Of a stretch of DNA of 64,000 bases, positions 12,370-23,626 are shown one piece after another. The stretch spans positions 100,423,128-100,487,127 of the forward strand of contig CM070875.1 in NCBI GenBank assembly GCA_036365515.1, given 5' to 3'. The notes beneath the pieces were generated by a model, which saw only the letters and a program-made list of their open reading frames with translations, had not been told where the DNA came from and did no database searches. The stretch's first letter is position 1; the number at the start of each line of letters is the position of its first letter. A program made the translations under genes and the position numbers. This DNA is from Torymus aiolomorphi. Its lineage: Eukaryota > Arthropoda > Insecta > Hymenoptera > Torymidae.

Positions 12370-12620
12370 TGGGAGCGTCCAGTAGAAACGGGCCACCGAG
12401 CGCGCGCGGTGCCTTTTTTCGCGTAAAAGGCGCTCTGTTTAACTCCTTCATAATCGTATGCTGCGTCTTTGAAAAAAAAACCAAGGACCTATATCTATAG
12501 ATTTTTTCCTGCTCTTTCCAATGTTGCCATTGTTTCTATTGCGAAACGCTTTCTTCCGGCCGAAAACTCGAGTTGAATATTGAAAGCCATTTTTCTCAAA
12601 GTATATCATGTTTTTTTTTT
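12370..12620. repeat. Isolated terminal repeat of the 49.8-52.7 kb transposon family
   Basis: It matches the left end of the 49.8-kb element: GGGAGCGTCC, AAACGGGCC, GCGCGCGGTGCC, TTTTCCTGCTCTTTCCAATG and CCATTTTTCTCAAAGTATAT appear in the same order at 49853-50090. Similarity ends at the T-run near 12620. No second end was recognised nearby, so this is a fragment or an end of a related non-autonomous copy. Confidence 0.7.
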
Positions 12621-12629
12621 TCAAAATAA

Positions 12630-12890
12630 ACTAGTTTCAACGACATTGTTAAATATTTTTGTGGTCTTGATAATAGTTTAAAGGACCAGAAAATTTACGG
12701 AAACGGTTGGATTTTAAAATTCACCACAAGTCATCAGGACAAAGCAATCGAAATTGAAGAAGATAGGAGGCCCGGTGTTGGTCGAACCAAGCGGTTTCGT
12801 CATAGTTTAGTAATGAAAAAAGTTACTTTTGATTTCCTCCCAGAATTTATTGTAAAGTGTGCCGATACTCGTCTTAAATACAATATTTAA
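12630..12890 (+). pseudogene. Unidentified coding-like fragment
   Basis: An 86-codon stop-free stretch starts directly after the transposon end (DIVKYFCGLDNSLKDQKIYG onward, ending ADTRLKYNI). It has no ATG at its start, and its amino-acid mix looks protein-like. I do not recognise it. It may belong to the transposon whose end precedes it, together with the next frame. Confidence 0.3.
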
Positions 12891-12961
12891 ATTCTGTTGC
12901 GAGTAGTGTAAGATATCTTACCTGCGGCGTTATTGATTTTATTAAAAATAAAAGTAGTCTC

Positions 12962-13195
12962 ATGCACGAAGCACAAATACAACTGTATACACCTAGTATT
13001 GTAAAAGACGTTGTAAATTTACTTGATAATGATGTAATAGACGAAATAACCTCTAGCGTAGAAAAGCAATGTAAAGAAAAAGATCAAGCGTCTCCACCTA
13101 TGTGCGATATTGCTGATGTATTGTATCAGATTGTATCATTACACATGCCAAGAATTGTTAATGTATTAAATACTATATTATCTGATAATAAATAG
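12962..13195 (+). CDS. Hypothetical protein, 77 aa
   Basis: It begins MHEAQIQLYTPSIVKDVVNL, is acidic and mostly helical in character, and ends NTILSDNK. It has no recognised domain. It follows the unidentified fragment in the same orientation, 71 bp downstream. It could be the second piece of one broken gene or a small element gene. Confidence 0.3.
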   Translation: MHEAQIQLYTPSIVKDVVNLLDNDVIDEITSSVEKQCKEKDQASPPMCDIADVLYQIVSLHMPRIVNVLNTILSDNK

Positions 13196-13474
13196 AAACA
13201 TTTGAATATACTTACTATGCTCTTATTTTACCTTAACCTTTCCTTGGTCCTCTTGAACAAAAATTACTATATTTTCAAAGAGATTGAGGTTTAATTTACA
13301 TTTATAAATTATAATCAAACGTATAAAATTATATTCTCCAGTGTGTGGTTAATCGTATTCACGATTGTACTCCCTATCGCAGTAATTAAAGAAATAATTC
13401 AGTCAATTCTGACAAGATCCGTTGGGAGCAAGCGTAAAAATTCAAAACTACAAAGGTGTTGTGTAGTCCAATGC

Positions 13475-13509
13475 GACGTTTCGTGGACGGGTTTGTCGAC
13501 CTCTTCAGG
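13475..13509 (-). ncRNA. Hammerhead-ribozyme-like motif, Penelope copy 1
   Basis: Read on the minus strand, the CUGAAGA box is followed by a stem II with a short AAACCC-type loop, then GAAAC and GUC. One stem II base is mismatched (GTCGAC against GTCCAC). Penelope-like elements are known to carry minimal hammerheads, thought to act as dimers because stem III is very short. Here ACGU is self-complementary, which fits that idea. Confidence 0.55.
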
Positions 13510-14104
13510 CTTTATTACAGAAATATAACAATATCACATTATGGATAATCGAAGCACAAAAAATTACATTATGGAAATCGCACAATTTTTAACAGAGAAA
13601 CAAAATTACAATTTACCTTTGTTATCGCGTAGCGATTAGTCAAATGATAGCGAATGTACGTTAACCCATTAACGCCTAAACGGACGATTTTTTTATGCTT
13701 TTTTCAACCGCGATTTTAAATCTGAATCCGATTGTAAAAAAAATTGAGACAAGTCATATTCGATGTAAAATTTTCTGAACTTTCGATTGGTACTGTCAAC
13801 ATTTTCAAAAAAATTCACATTAACAAAGTAGTATTTGTTTATTTAACAAAAAACACGAAATTTCGAATGACAACAATTTTTCATTTCATATTTTTACACA
13901 GAAACCGTCGTTGGATTTTTGTAAGTTGTGAATTTTTTCATCCATGGAAGCTAACCTTCAAAATCCATGTATATATTTTTTCAAATTGAAGATGGCAGTA
14001 TCCAATATGGCAGCTTAAAGCCGAAAATTTTTTGCTTATTTCGATATTTTTCTTATTTTTTATTTAAAAAAATTTTTGATGATGAATGTTTACCAAATTA
14101 TGTA

Positions 14105-14490
14105 TACAGGAGTTTTTTTGGTCGCTGGTTACGAATCTGTTATCAGTTTGCACAAATTCAAGATGGCGGATCCAATATGGTGGCCAAAAATTTCGAAAAT
14201 TGTTCAATTTCTATGTAAGTCAGTATGCAAGGATTTTTTGGGTCGCTGATTACGAATCCGTTATCAGTTTTTATAAATCCAAAATGGCGGATCCAATATG
14301 GCGGTCAAAAATTTCAAAAATTGTTCAATTACTATGAAATTCGGTTTACAGGGGTTTTTTAGGTCGCTGATTACGAATCCATTATCTGTTTTTACAAATT
14401 CAATATCACGCATCCAATAAGGCTGCTAAAATAAAAAATTTACGTAATAATTTTTTAAATTAAGTAAATTTAAAGTTTTTAAGTCGCTGA
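14105..14490. repeat. Subterminal tandem units, left side of piggyBac
   Basis: GTCGCTG(A/G)TTACGAATC recurs at about 14124, 14243, 14363 and, weaker, 14484, about 120 bp apart. Most units also have AAGATGGCGGATCCAATATGG-like boxes. The frames 13967-14337 over it are a consequence of the repetition. Confidence 0.85.
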
Positions 14491-14793
14491 TTATACGTTT
14501 CTTAGTCATGAAATCACATTGCCCAGCTCACACCGCGTGGAGGTTAACGTAATTTAGTGAGCCTTATTTTTTGTTATTTTTTTTTTTGTTTTTTTTTGTT
14601 TTTTTTTAATTTTTTTCTGTTTTATTTTTTAATTTTTTCGGCATACTTACGAATTTTGACTAATTATGTAATGCAGAGAAGCATGAAGCACACGAGTGAA
14701 CATTACAAGTTTTGCACATTTTTTGAGTTCTTGTTGTACATTTTTTTAAATTTTCAGTTTCTCTTTTGGCTTACAGTAACACTTTCGTGTAAT

Positions 14794-16381
14794 TTACTTA
14801 CCTTTGCTTTTGCTAGGTAGTGTTTTGCAAGTGCAACAGCAAATTCTTTCGTGCCTATTTTTTTCATGTACTAAATTTCGAAGAACAACTCCGTTAGTCA
14901 TCGATGATTGAATAAATCTCAAAAACATTGGCCAGGTCCATCTTTTAGCTCTGATAAAAGGCATCAAATTGCTACAATGTAAATCATGTAAATCAATTCC
15001 ACCCATAAACAGATCATATAATTTGAATGCATGAGGAAAAAGTAAATTTACTTTTTTCATTTCTTCAAAAGAAAATCGTTGTATTTCATACAAAGGAGTA
15101 ACTCCTGCGGCTGTTGATAGCATGGATACGGGTTTTGAATCCATGATAGCATGGATACGGGTTTTGAATCCATGATAGCATGGATACGGATTTTGAATTT
15201 AACCGTAATAAAATTTACACCACTACTTATTTCATGTTTCACAGCATAAGTTCCTTTCTTACTCTTTTTATCTATCCCATTTGTTACATTTACTCTATTG
15301 ACTCTTACCGTACCTGTTGCTTTCAAGCCAAGTCTCTTCAAGGGATACAAAAATAGTTATCAAAATACAAATAATAAGGTTCTAACTTTCTACATACAAC
15401 CGATGTCAGTAACTGTTGGATCAAGAACATTACCACGCGACTTCCTAAAGCACACTTAGTAAGTACAGCTTCTTTATCAGCAGAATAGATATTTGAGCCT
15501 TTTCCACAGTAAATATCGCAGTCGAACAAATATCCTTCAGGACTAGCAATGCCCCACATTTTACACCCCCAACGTTCAGGTTTATTCGGCATGAATTGCA
15601 ATAAATCTGTTCTTCCATGAAATTTGACCATCATTTCGTCAATTGATAGTGCTGTGGAAAAAAAACCAAATTGTTTCAAATTTTTCCTGAACATTTCAAG
15701 TACTTTTCGAATTCTCCATGCTTTGTCATTATTATTTTTATCTTCAGGTTTATTTAGCTTTATTTTTTATTTTATGTTTTCAAATTTATCCCGAGCCATT
15801 GCTGCTGCAACGGGTTCACATACAAGTAGGGGATCGGAAGACCAATAGTCCCTTTGTGATTTTCTTTTGTTGAAAGTTGACAGTATTATTATTCCTATAA
15901 AAACATCAAAATTATTTTCTGTAAGTGGATACCCGTTCATACTCATGCTTTCAATGATGTAGCTTTTTATCTCTTTGGAAAAAAATAACTCAAATAATTG
16001 AACGTAAGAATAGTTGCGTATTGCTTTTTTTACATCATTCGAAAGCAAAATCTAATTTCCACGGCAGTGGATAAGGTTATACTTCAGTTCCCCATCTAAC
16101 CACACGTATTTATGATCTGGTTCTAATTTTGCTTGATTTTTTGTATAATTGTCTAATATTTGATGATATGAGACTGTAAGTGTATTATCAATGTCATGTG
16201 AATGAAGAGAATCAGATTCAACATCTAACTCAGTGTCAGATTCAGAATGGGATCCAGAATTAGAATCTCCGGAATCATCTATATCAGGGATATAAATTGC
16301 ATTATAACCCCCGCTTTCGCACTCTTCAAACTCAATATCATGATTGTGAACTCGTTTTTGACGCTTTGAACGACGAGACAT
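14794..16381 (-). pseudogene. piggyBac transposase, multiply frameshifted
   Basis: Read from 16381 leftwards. An acidic N-terminus (MSRRSKRQKRVHNHD, then Ser/Asp-rich) is followed by YWSSDPLLVCEPVAAAMARD (15767-16048). The catalytic core includes LSIDEMMVKFHGR (first Asp) and YLYFDNYFCIP (second Asp) at 15338-15694, and LFMGGIDLHD (third Asp) at 14794-15144. It ends with a Cys-rich finger (ICCCTCKTLPSK). It is spread over five frames, and a 30-bp unit is present three times in tandem at about 15118-15195. It once catalysed cut-and-paste at TTAA and is now dead. Confidence 0.9.
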
Positions 16382-16769
16382 TTCTTTTTGACGGGAGAAA
16401 CTTTTATGTACTACTTACATAAATGTTTTGTGTAAAAAGTTTTTTACAAACAAAATTGTAACCAAACGAATGAACTGTTGTATTTTATTTTAGGAAGTAA
16501 CTGTTATAATTTGCATATGGATAAAAACAATTTTTGAATCAGAAATTAATATAATGTAAAAGATGAAAATTTACATGTAACCTATATAACTTGCACAAGA
16601 AAAATTATTTAGGATAAGTACACATGTAGGCTCATACTTCTTCCTATAAATATGTTTTGACAAAAATTGTATATTCTGTGCAATAGTACTTTCAATATGA
16701 TACAGTATACAATAGTGCATTCAGTAATAAGCTACCCAGAAATTCTTATATACCAGATTTCATCAATAT

Positions 16770-17010
16770 TGAACTAATTTCGACAATTTTGAACGGCATA
16801 TTCGATCCGCTATGTTGAATTTGTAAAAACAGATAATGGATTCGTAATCAGCGACCCAAAAAACCCCTGTATACTGACTTTCATAGAAATTGAATAATTT
16901 TCGAATTTTTGGCCGCCATATTGGATCCGCCATCTTGAATTTGTGAAAACTTATAACAGATTCGTAACCAGCGATCAAAAAAACTCCTGTATACGCAATT
17001 TGATAAATAT
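16770..17010. repeat. Subterminal tandem units, right side of piggyBac
   Basis: At least two inverted counterparts of the left units (CGTAATCAGCGACCCAAAAAA, CGTAACCAGCGATCAAAAAA), about 120 bp apart, followed by the inverted terminal region to 17434. Confidence 0.8.
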
Positions 17011-17520
17011 TCATCATCAAAAATTTTTTAAAATAAAAATATAAGAAAAACATCGAAATAAGCAAAAAATTTTCAGCTTTAAGTCGCCATATTGGATGCT
17101 GCCATCTTGAATTTGAAAAAATCTATACATGTGTTTTGAAGGTTAGCTTCCATGGACGCAAAAAACTCATAAATTATAAAAATCCAACGACGGTTTCTGT
17201 GTAAAAATATGAAATGAACAATTTTTGTCATTCGAAATTTCGTGTTTTTTGTTAAATGAACAAATACAACTTTGTTAATATGAATTTTTTTCAAAATTCT
17301 GACAGCACCAGTCGAAAGTTCAGAAAATTTTACATCGAATATGACTTATCTCAATTTTTTTTACAATCGGATTCACATTTAAAACCGCGGTTGAAAAAAG
17401 CATAACAAAAATCGTCCGTTTAGGCGTTAATGGGTTAACAGTAGATATTAATGCTGTACTATAATCGAAAGAGAAAAGTGAACAAAAACACATGAGGTGT
17501 GAGAGTATATACATAATACA

Positions 17521-19338
17521 CTATTTTTTACGCAGTATATTGAAAATAGATTTGTATTCTCTACTAAGGTTTTGCGTGTCTTCATATTTGTTAATAGCAT
17601 TAGGCGTACTATTTATAAAAAGCATTTCTGAAACTAATCTTTTTTGATAACTATGTTCAACGTCTTTAATTTTTGCCGATTCAAAATCGAATTCATGATT
17701 GTACATGTTTTGATGTATATTGACAACCAATTCTTCATTTTTGTTTCTGCTGTGTTCAGAAATTCGTTTCTTTAACGCACGTTTGATTTCCCCTATATAA
17801 TGCGCATCACAGTCTGTACATGAGAACTCATACACCACATTAGTTTGGTCGAATTTGTTCATTTTATCTTTACCAAGAACTACGATTTTATCGAATTTGT
17901 TGACTATTTAAGGAATAGTTTGGATATTATGTTTTTTCAAAAATTTTGAACAATTATTGTAAAAATTTGGGTAAAATGATACTGACACTTTTATGTTATT
18001 GTTATTGGTATTTATTGAGTTGTTAGAAATATTCTTGGGCATATTGATTTTAGCAAGTCTAGATTTTATATGTTTTTTAATGAAATCCAATGGGTATGAG
18101 TTCTCTTGTAAAATTCTCTTAATACGTGTAATATTTTGGTTATGAAAACGTTTATCCGATAACAGAACAGCTCTATCAATTAGATTATAAACTATATTCT
18201 TTTTTAGCGCTAAAGAGTGGCTGCTATGATAATTGAACGTTCTGTTGGAAGACATTGATTTGCAATACCAATCAGTGATAATATTACCGTCTTCTTTAAC
18301 CAGAGAAACATCCAAAAAGTTAATGCTGTTATTATCTTCTATTTCATATGTAAAATTCAGATTGATGTCAAATTCATTAAAAACTTTGTTCAATATATGA
18401 ATGTGATCTTTTTTAATACAACAAATAGAGTCATCCACGTATCGAAAATAAAAGATAGGTGTACAGTTAAAATCATTTTTTAGTCTATTCCAACAAATAA
18501 TTTCTAGGTCGTCCATAACCAAGTCGGCAAAAAATGGAGAAATGGGAAATCCCATTGGAGTTCCAAATATTTGGTGGTAGTATCTATCATTAAAGGTAAA
18601 AAATACATTTTCAAATAGAAATTTAGTACAGGTAATCACTAAAGGGTATTTTACAATTATTTAGTATGTGTGAGGCACGCTTTTCTAAACATTGAATAAC
18701 AAGGTTTAACAAAACATTAGTAAAGAGAGAGACCACGTCTAAAGAGACGAGAATGTGACTGTCCGGAATTTTTACATTTTTTAATTTTTTAATTAAATCA
18801 AAGCTATTGTCTATGTGTGATTTAGGAGGAGGGAAGCAAGTCTTAAGGTTCTCATAGATAATAGTTGCTAAGAAATGGGTTGGGCTATTAACAGTTGAAA
18901 TTATGGGTCTGAATGATAGTGTTGGTTTATGGATTTTTGGAAGGCCATAGCATTTGGCAAGTTGTGTATTAGTTTGTGTTAGTTGTATGTTGTGGTATTT
19001 GTGCTTAAGAAGATTGTTATCATTCAAGTTTTTCAGAATATTATCAACGTTATTTTGTAATTTGTTCATTGGATTCCTTTTCAGCTCTCTGTATACTCTC
19101 TTATCGCTTAGTACTGCGCTCATTTTTTCTTCGTACACTGCTTTCTCCAAACAGTCAGATTACGTTTGTCGGATTGAGTAAAAAATGTTTCTTTGTTATG
19201 TTTTATGAATTTTTGTGTTGTTTTAATTTATTTAAATAAAGACTGGTCGTTTGGATTCGAAAATTGTTTGGAGTTATTCTGATATTTAATAGCTTTTACT
19301 ATATCTTGTCTAATTTTGTTTTTGTCTTCAAAATTCAT
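17521..19338 (-). pseudogene. Penelope-like reverse transcriptase with GIY-YIG endonuclease
   Basis: The likely ATG is at 19338 (MNFEDKNKIRQDIV), with a stop and frameshift before 19150. RT motifs in order are CYGLPKIHKPTLSFRPIIST, SLDVVSLFTN, GTPMGFPISPFFADLVMDDL, FRYVDDS (the catalytic YVDD) and INFLDVSL. A frameshift lies near 18630. A TAA at about 17908 separates the RT from the C-terminal GIY-YIG nuclease (VYEFSCTDCDAHYIGE, LKKRISEH), which continues in the same frame to 17521. The enzyme would copy element RNA at a nicked chromosome site. At least two frameshifts and two stops make it inactive. Confidence 0.92.
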
Positions 19339-19875
19339 TCGATTTTGCATCGGCAAAAATTAAAGACGTTGAACATAATTATCAAAAAAGATTAGTTTCA
19401 GAAATGCTGTTTATAAATAGTACGCCTAATGCTATTAACAAATATGTAGACACGCAAAACCTTAGTAGAGAATACAAATCTATTTTCAATATACTGCGTA
19501 AAAAATAGTGTATTATGTATACACTCTCACACCTCATGTGTTTTTGTTTACTTTTCTCTTTCGATTATAGTACAGCATTAATATCTACTGTTAACGTACG
19601 TTCGCTATCTCTTGACTAATCGCTACGCGATAATAAAGGTAAATTGTAATTTTGTATCTCTGTTAAAAATTGTGTGATTTCAATAATGTAATTTTTTTTG
19701 TGCTTCGATTATCTATAATGTGATATTGTTATATTTCTGTAATAAATAAAGCCTGAAGAGGTCGACAAACCCGTCGACGAAACTTCGCATTGGACTACAC
19801 AACACCTTTGTAGTTTGGAATTTTTACGCTTGCTCCCAACGGATTTTGTCAGAATTGTCTGCATTATTTCTTTAA
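19333..19875 (+). mobile_element. Truncated Penelope-like copy, head to head with the first
   Basis: It starts within the GIY-YIG coding part (SAKIKDVEHNYQKRLVSEML), stays open to the TAG at about 19508, and then has the 3' region matching 17520-17439 plus 13664-13385. Its intact GTTAACGTACG region shows the pre-insertion sequence of the piggyBac site in the other copy. Confidence 0.88.
19752..19787 (+). ncRNA. Hammerhead-ribozyme-like motif, Penelope copy 2
   Basis: CUGAAGA, then stem II GUCGAC-loop-GUCGAC (perfect), then GAAAC. The next bases are UUC where copy 1 has GUC, so the expected cleavage triplet is lost here. Confidence 0.5.
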
Positions 19876-19948
19876 AATTATATTCTGTTTTATGCTTCTC
19901 AATTAAAAATTAAAATTAATTTTATTAATTATATTTTAATTAGATTAA

Positions 19949-20160
<212 letters not shown>

Positions 20161-21266
20161 TACGTCGCACATATGTACAAACTACTGAAAAGCTCGTAAC
20201 CGCGTCCGGTGCCCCCCGCGCGCAGCCGCTCGCGAGTCCGCGAGCCTTGTGGTGGGGCTAGCTCCGCGGCAAAGCAGCTCTTTCGCCGGCGCAGCGGTGG
20301 CCAATGAGCTCTTAGCCGCTGCCCAGCGGCCGCTAAATCAGCTTGTTGGAGAGAACCAGCAGCCAATGAGCTCTCTTCTGGTGCGCCGCCGCCGCTAATC
20401 ACAACGATGGAGACACAGCGGTAGCCAATGAGGTGTTTTTACACTGCGTCGTCATCAGTCACGAGTGAGTTCTTTCTATTGCTACACCAGCGCCACTAAC
20501 TTTGCAGGTTGTGGTCCCCTGATGAGGCAGTAGTAGACGGGCCGCCGATGTAGCCGCATGGATAACTGAAACAGTATTTGAAGCAGCTACTTCCTGCAGT
20601 CGGCAGCCGATTTCCAGCAGCCAATGGCCGACTCTCAATAGCCGACAGTCGACTTCCCGCTGGTCATCCGCTCCTCGAGATAGGTTTGAAAGGACCTTGC
20701 GGTCCTTCGTCTATCAATGAGCCGAAAAACAGCAGTACCGAGTGTATGTTTGTTGGAACGTCAAAAAATTGACGTGCGTGCATCTGTGTATGTGTGAGTA
20801 TGTGTATGGGTGTATTTAGTTCTATGTGCATTCCTTTCCTTGAGCCTTTCCTCGAGAAAAAATGTTTCCCTATGTAATTAAATAGTCAAAATAATGTGCA
20901 GCTGCATCTCGATGTACGTGACATTTTCTCATTAATCAGCAAAATTTCAGAGTGTCAAACGATTAAATAAAGGAGAAAAAACACTTTCAACTTCTTTTCC
21001 TCGAGACCTTCCTCCAGAAAAAATGTTTTCCCTATGTAATTCAATAGTCAAAATAATGTGCAGCTGCAACTCGATGTACGTGACATTTTCTCATTAATCA
21101 GCAAAATTCCATAGTGCCGAACGATTAAATAAATATAGGAGAAAAAAGTCGACGTGGTTCCAGTTCGGAAAATATGATGGGTCACATGGCAAGATACAAT
21201 TTCGGCGACTGTAAGCTATGTCTTATTCGAGGTATGACGATATAATTCGACAGCAGAGAGCCCACG

Positions 21267-21533
21267 TGCGATGAGATCTTCCGTGGCAAAGACGGACGGT
21301 CGACCGGCTGCCAGTCGCAAATATTGTCTTGTCGTGTAAACATCTCCGTCGCAAAGCATGAGGGTATTGTGCGGATTCTGAAGTGTGTCATGTGTCTCTT
21401 GTCCCCTCCATACAAATGTTGCAGGCCAGTTCGTTATATAGACAGTGGTTCAATGCAGAAATTTAGTTGTACCGTTCCAAGAGGGGGTCGCGGAATTGTA
21501 ATCTATCATGAAGTGGATATGGGATGTCCATGA
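21267..21533 (+). CDS. Conserved Cys-rich open frame in inverted repeat, copy 2
   Basis: The frame is open from the position equivalent to copy 1's start (ACG here instead of ATG) and has an ATG at 21324. The product (LKCVMCLLSPPYKCCRPVRY) is close to the copy at 899-1168. No function is known. Confidence 0.3.
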   Translation, partial: CDEIFRGKDGRSTGCQSQILSCRVNISVAKHEGIVRILKCVMCLLSPPYKCCRPVRYIDSGSMQKFSCTVPRGGRGIVIYHEVDMGCP

Positions 21534-21599
21534 GGTTACGGTTATTCCATTTTTTTTCAAGCCGTACGCGCGTGATTAGATACTGCACGTGGATGTTGG

Positions 21600-22440
21600 A
21601 CACTCGCTACACAGTACAGAGAGGCTATACACAAAAGTTGTAAAGAAAACCATAAAAAAATCCATGAATCGTAAATTTTTTTTGTGTAGGTACATTTGTC
21701 ATGGTTCAGAGAGGATATATACAAAAGTTATGAAATACACTATAAAATCTCCATAGACGCCCCATAAGACCATATATTCATGAGATATATACCATTAGCT
21801 TCAAAATCCGATAAAATATCGAAAACCCCATAAAAACCACATGAATCTGAAAATTTTTTATGTTGGTACACTTGCCATGGTGCAGAGAGGCTATTCGCAA
21901 AAGTTATAAAAAAAACACCATAGAAATCCCATAGACGCCTCATAAGACCATATATTCATGAATCATGTACCATTAGCTTCTAAAATCTGATAAAATATCG
22001 AAATCCCCATAAAAACCACATGAATCTGAAAAATTTTTATGTAGGTTCATTTGCCATGATACAGAGAGGCTACTTAATTTGTCAAGTTGGGGCGTGGTCA
22101 CACACTATTTCAGTCTTTGTCGAATTCGCACAAAAGTTGTAAAAAACCATAAAAAACCCATGAATCTGAAAATTTTTTCTGTAGGTACAATTATCATGGT
22201 GCAGAGAGGCTATACACAAAACTTATAATATACATCATAAAAACTCCATAGATATCCCATAAGACCATATATCCATGAATCATGTACCATTAGCTTCCAA
22301 AATCCGATTAAATATCGAAAACCCCATAAAAACCACATGAATCAGAAAATTTTTTATGTAGGTTCTTTTGCCATGATACAGAGAGACTACTTTACTTGTC
22401 GGGTGTGGTCACACACTATTTCAGTCCTTGTGGAGTTCGC
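21600..22440. repeat. Tandem array (about 177-bp unit) in right inverted repeat
   Basis: CAGAGAGG anchors at about 21617, 21709, 21885, 22062, 22202 and 22378 give spacings of mostly 176-177 bp, with shorter units of about 92 and 140 bp. Confidence 0.8.
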
Positions 22441-22688
22441 AAAGTAATCACGTTGATAATGCCCGCTCGTTAATGCTGTTTTCGTCCATCAAAAATGATT
22501 TGCTGGTTAGTGAAGAGTTATAATAATGTGCAGCTGCAACTCGATGTACGTGACATTTTCTCATTAATTAGCAAAATTCCGTCGTGTCGTACGATTAAAT
22601 AAAAGAGAAAAACAATTTCAACTTCCTTCTCTCGAGACTTTCCTCGAGAAAAAATTTTTTTCATATGTAATTTAATTGTCAAAATAAT

Positions 22689-22949
22689 GTGGATGAGATC
22701 ATCCGTGGCAAAGGCGAACGGTCGACCAGCTGTCAGTCGCGAATATTGTCTTGTCGCGTGAACATCTCTCTCGCAAAGTATTATGAGTGTATTATGCGGA
22801 TTCTGAAGTGCGTTGTGTGTCTCTCTTGTGTCCCATACAAATGTTGTGCGCTAGAACGTTATGTAGATAGTAGTCCAATGCAGAAATTATGGTATACAGT
22901 TCCACGAGCGTGTCGCGGAAGTGTGATCTATGATGAAGTGTTCTTATGA
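22689..22949 (+). CDS. Conserved Cys-rich open frame in inverted repeat, copy 3
   Basis: 86 codons (MDEIIRGKGERSTSCQSRIL...). It is more diverged from the other two copies. It keeps the frame over its whole length, including a one-codon insertion, and most Cys in the middle. No function is known. Confidence 0.3.
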   Translation: MDEIIRGKGERSTSCQSRILSCRVNISLAKYYECIMRILKCVVCLSCVPYKCCALERYVDSSPMQKLWYTVPRACRGSVIYDEVFL

Positions 22950-23309
22950 GATGTCCATGTGGTAACGGTTATTCTATTTTTTCAAACCGTGCGTGCGCGA
23001 TTAGATACTGCGCGTGGATGTTGCCCGCTCGCTGCACAGTACAGAGAGGCTATACACAAAAGTTATAAAATACACCATAAAAAAATCCATAGACACCCCA
23101 TAAGACCGTATATTTATGAATCATGTACTGTTAGCTTCCAAAATCCGATTGAATATCGAAAACCCCATAAAATCCGATTGAATCTGAAAATTTTTTATGT
23201 AGGTACACTTGCCATGGTGTAGAGAGACTATACGCAAATGTTATAAAATACACCATAAAAACCCCATAGACACCTTATAAGACCATATATTCATGAATCA
23301 TGTAGATAT

Positions 23310-23500
23310 CTCGCTCTCTCTCTCTCGGTCTCTCTCCCTGTCTCTCTCTCACACACACACGTGTGCGTCGCGTTCTCTCTCTGTCTGTCTCTCTCTCTCT
23401 ACCTCTCTCTCTCTTTCTCACACACACCCACACATACACACACATACATACATGCATGCATGCACACAAGCACAAACGCGCACACACGCATGTATGCGTC
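23310..23500. repeat. (CT)n / (CA)n compound microsatellite
   Basis: Runs of TCTC with interruptions (23310-23415), then CACACA/CATACA/CATG runs. The His/Ser/Leu-rich frames here are artefacts. It marks the end of recognisable Polinton repeat sequence. Confidence 0.93.
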
Positions 23501-23626
23501 GCGTTTGTCCCCGCGCTACGCGTCTTCATGCATTCTTGACCTTGACCCCCAGCTGACGCCTGTGTTTGAGGTCAGGTTTGTTGTCACGGCCTATAGCGCG
23601 GGATATACTACTATCATTGTTCAACT

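Larger units (their letters stand above)
13661..17438. mobile_element. piggyBac element with TTAA target duplication
   Basis: TTAA at 13661-13664 and 17435-17438 flanks inverted ends CCCATTAACGCCTAAACGGA and its complement. The element proper is 13665-17434. The subterminal parts are long, roughly 0.7-kb imperfect inverted repeats with internal units of about 120 bp. A broken transposase lies between them on the minus strand. It is inserted in the 3' region of the Penelope-like element, which fixes the order of events. Confidence 0.93.
13385..19338 (-). mobile_element. Penelope-like retroelement, minus strand, split by piggyBac
   Basis: The coding part lies at 17521-19338. The 3' part runs from 17520 to 17439, is interrupted by a piggyBac at 13665-17434, and continues from 13664 down to about 13385. 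It is continuous across one TTAA. The 3' region carries a hammerhead-like motif. A second, truncated copy sits head to head at 19333-19875. The paired arrangement is usual for Penelope-like elements, which integrate with partial flanking copies. Confidence 0.85.
20188..23300. repeat. Right long inverted repeat of the Polinton-like element
   Basis: Inverted copy of 1-2248, continuing beyond the partner of base 1. The order is GC-rich inner end, TTTCTC/GAGTTGCAG blocks, Cys-rich frame block (21270-21590), tandem array (21600-22440), a second Cys-rich frame block (22690-23040), and a second array (23040-23305). The block-plus-array pair is therefore itself duplicated. Confidence 0.75.
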
